Below, piece by piece: positions 62,997 to 64,000 of a DNA stretch of 64,000 bases. Source of the DNA: Pseudomonas lundensis (lineage in GTDB: Bacteria; Pseudomonadota; Gammaproteobacteria; Pseudomonadales; Pseudomonadaceae); assembly GCF_002269125.1 (NCBI RefSeq), contig NZ_NQKI01000002.1:1-64000 (forward strand), in the 5' to 3' direction. Under the pieces are notes generated by a model. The model was given only the letters and a program-made list of their open reading frames with translations. It was not told the DNA's origin and made no database searches. Each line of letters opens with the position of its first letter. Position 1 is the first letter of the stretch. The translations under genes were made by a program, and so were the position numbers.

Positions 62997-64000
62997 ATGA
63001 ATAGAACTCTCTACACCTTGCTGTTTCATCTGGGGCTGCCGCTGGTGGCGATTCGTTTGTGGCTGCGGGCCCGCAAGGCACCTGCGTATGCACAACGTAT
63101 CGGTGAACGGTTCGCCTTGAACCTGCCCGCGCTGCAGCCCGGCGGGATTTGGGTGCATGCTGTGTCCGTAGGGGAAAGCATTGCTGCCGCGCCGATGATT
63201 CGGGCGCTACTCAAACGTTATCCACAGATGCCGATCACTGTGACCTGCATGACGCCGACGGGTTCAGAGCGGATTCAGGCACTGTTCGCCGATGACCCGC
63301 GCATTCAGCACTGCTACCTGCCGTATGACTTGCCTTGGGCGGCGGCGCGCTTTGTGTCGCGGGTGCAGCCAAAACTGGCCGTGATCATGGAAACCGAGCT
63401 GTGGCCCAACCATATTCACCAGTGCGCCAAGCGTGGCATTCCGGTGGCGCTGGCCAATGCGCGGTTATCGGCGCGTTCGGCCAAAGGCTATGCACGTTTC
63501 GCCAGGCTCACCCGGCCCATGCTTGAAGAGATGAGCTTGATCGCGGTGCAGACGCAAGCCGAAGCCGAGCGCTTTCGTCAGTTGGGCGCGCGGCCTGACT
63601 GCGTGCAAGTGACCGGCTCAATCAAGTTCGACCTGACCATCGACCCGCAGTTGTTGATCAGGGCACGTGAGTTGCGTACGCAGTGGCACGCCATGGAACG
63701 TCCGATTTGGATCGCCGCCAGCACCCATGAAGGGGAAGACGAAATTATCCTCGCGGCCCATCGGCAATTGCTTGGGCATTACCCCGATGCGTTGCTGATT
63801 CTGGTCCCGCGTCACCCCGAGCGTTTCAACCGCGTTTTTGAGCTTTGCCAGCGCGAAGGTTTCAACACGGTGCGACGTTCTGCGGCCGACCCGGTTGGCC
63901 CGCAGACGCAGGTGTTGTTGGGCGACACCATGGGCGAGTTGCTGTTTTTATACGCCCTGGCAGACAGCGCATTCGTCGGCGGCAGTCTGGTGCCCAACGG
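62997..64000 (+). CDS. waaA: Kdo transferase WaaA (KdtA), 3' end outside the window
   Basis: The first ~334 codons of 3-deoxy-D-manno-octulosonic acid transferase, which adds Kdo to lipid A precursor at the cytoplasmic membrane. Starts MNRTLYTLLFHLGLPLVAIR, an N-terminal membrane anchor; the GT30 domain follows with PGGIWVHAVSVGESIAAAP (catalytic Glu), TCMTPTGSERI, METELWPN and WIAASTHEGED. It remains open at the window end. This is the P. aeruginosa PA4988 position. Confidence 0.96.
   Translation, partial: MNRTLYTLLFHLGLPLVAIRLWLRARKAPAYAQRIGERFALNLPALQPGGIWVHAVSVGESIAAAPMIRALLKRYPQMPITVTCMTPTGSERIQALFADDPRIQHCYLPYDLPWAAARFVSRVQPKLAVIMETELWPNHIHQCAKRGIPVALANARLSARSAKGYARFARLTRPMLEEMSLIAVQTQAEAERFRQLGARPDCVQVTGSIKFDLTIDPQLLIRARELRTQWHAMERPIWIAASTHEGEDEIILAAHRQLLGHYPDALLILVPRHPERFNRVFELCQREGFNTVRRSAADPVGPQTQVLLGDTMGELLFLYALADSAFVGGSLVPN

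Noticed and set aside
1..64000. Search for tRNA, rRNA, CRISPR array, insertion sequence or prophage
   Set aside because: None was recognised by eye: no regularly spaced direct repeats, no transposase or integrase frame, no cloverleaf or rRNA-like stretch. A covariance-model scan would be decisive.

Overview
The window reads as chromosomal DNA of a Pseudomonas species, most likely of the fluorescens/putida side of the genus rather than P. aeruginosa. Gene order around aceE-aceF-glnE-ilvE-waaF-waaC-waaG-waaP, the putA/putP pair, dipA-msrA and the tail wapR-waaL-msbA-hldE-waaA closely follows the P. aeruginosa PA5018-PA4988 core region. REP-type palindromes of Pseudomonas style are also present. 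No rRNA, tRNA, CRISPR array, insertion sequence or prophage was recognised.

Region by region: (1) 1-1.9 kb is the tail of a type VI secretion (T6SS) vgrG cluster: a vgrG 3' end, a DUF4123 chaperone, a 29-codon ORF where an effector gene would be expected, and a frameshifted membrane protein that looks like an immunity remnant. (2) 1.9-7.9 kb holds proline catabolism: putA and putP, divergent around an intergenic region with six GTTGCA hexamers. (3) 8.0-12.9 kb holds a small unknown gene, rlmJ, msrA and the c-di-GMP phosphodiesterase gene dipA. (4) 13.1-21.4 kb is an accessory T6SS effector island on the minus strand, inserted between dipA and aceF: vgrG (broken by a frameshift in a C-tract), a DUF4123 chaperone, two duplicated lipoproteins, a class 3 lipase and a PhoD-like phosphatase. 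(5) 21.9-26.2 kb is aceE-aceF (pyruvate dehydrogenase). (6) 26.5-30.5 kb is glnE and ilvE.

(7) 30.7-37.6 kb is the LPS inner-core operon: waaF, waaC, waaG, waaP and three further WaaP/InaA-like kinase genes, the last with two kinase folds. Genes overlap or abut, so they are probably cotranscribed. (8) 37.8-44.2 kb is an insertion on the opposite strand holding a 1409-residue DUF6543-type toxin with a Tiki/ChaN/PMT-C2-like C-terminal domain, and a TonB-dependent receptor. (9) 44.5-52.7 kb resumes the LPS cluster: carbamoyltransferase, wapH-like glycosyltransferase, mig-14-like gene, dnpA, a DUF6625 gene, ssg and a wapR-like glycosyltransferase. (10) 52.7-55.9 kb, minus strand, is a WaaL O-antigen ligase fused to a kinase domain, translationally coupled to an acyltransferase. 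(11) 56.0-64.0 kb is msbA, hldE, a conserved unknown gene, an aldo/keto reductase, an FAD oxidoreductase, an SMR transporter and the start of waaA, cut by the window end.

Together, regions 7 and 9-11 build the LPS heptose-phosphate core (hldE makes ADP-heptose; waaC/waaF add it; waaP and relatives phosphorylate it; waaG and the wap genes extend and carbamoylate it; waaL ligates O-antigen; msbA flips core-lipid A; waaA adds Kdo). The accessory parts (regions 1, 4 and 8) are antagonism cargo, and these are where the unusual features concentrate: two T6SS modules in different states of decay or switching, duplicated putative immunity lipoproteins, and a large toxin whose ribosome binding site lies in a hairpin.
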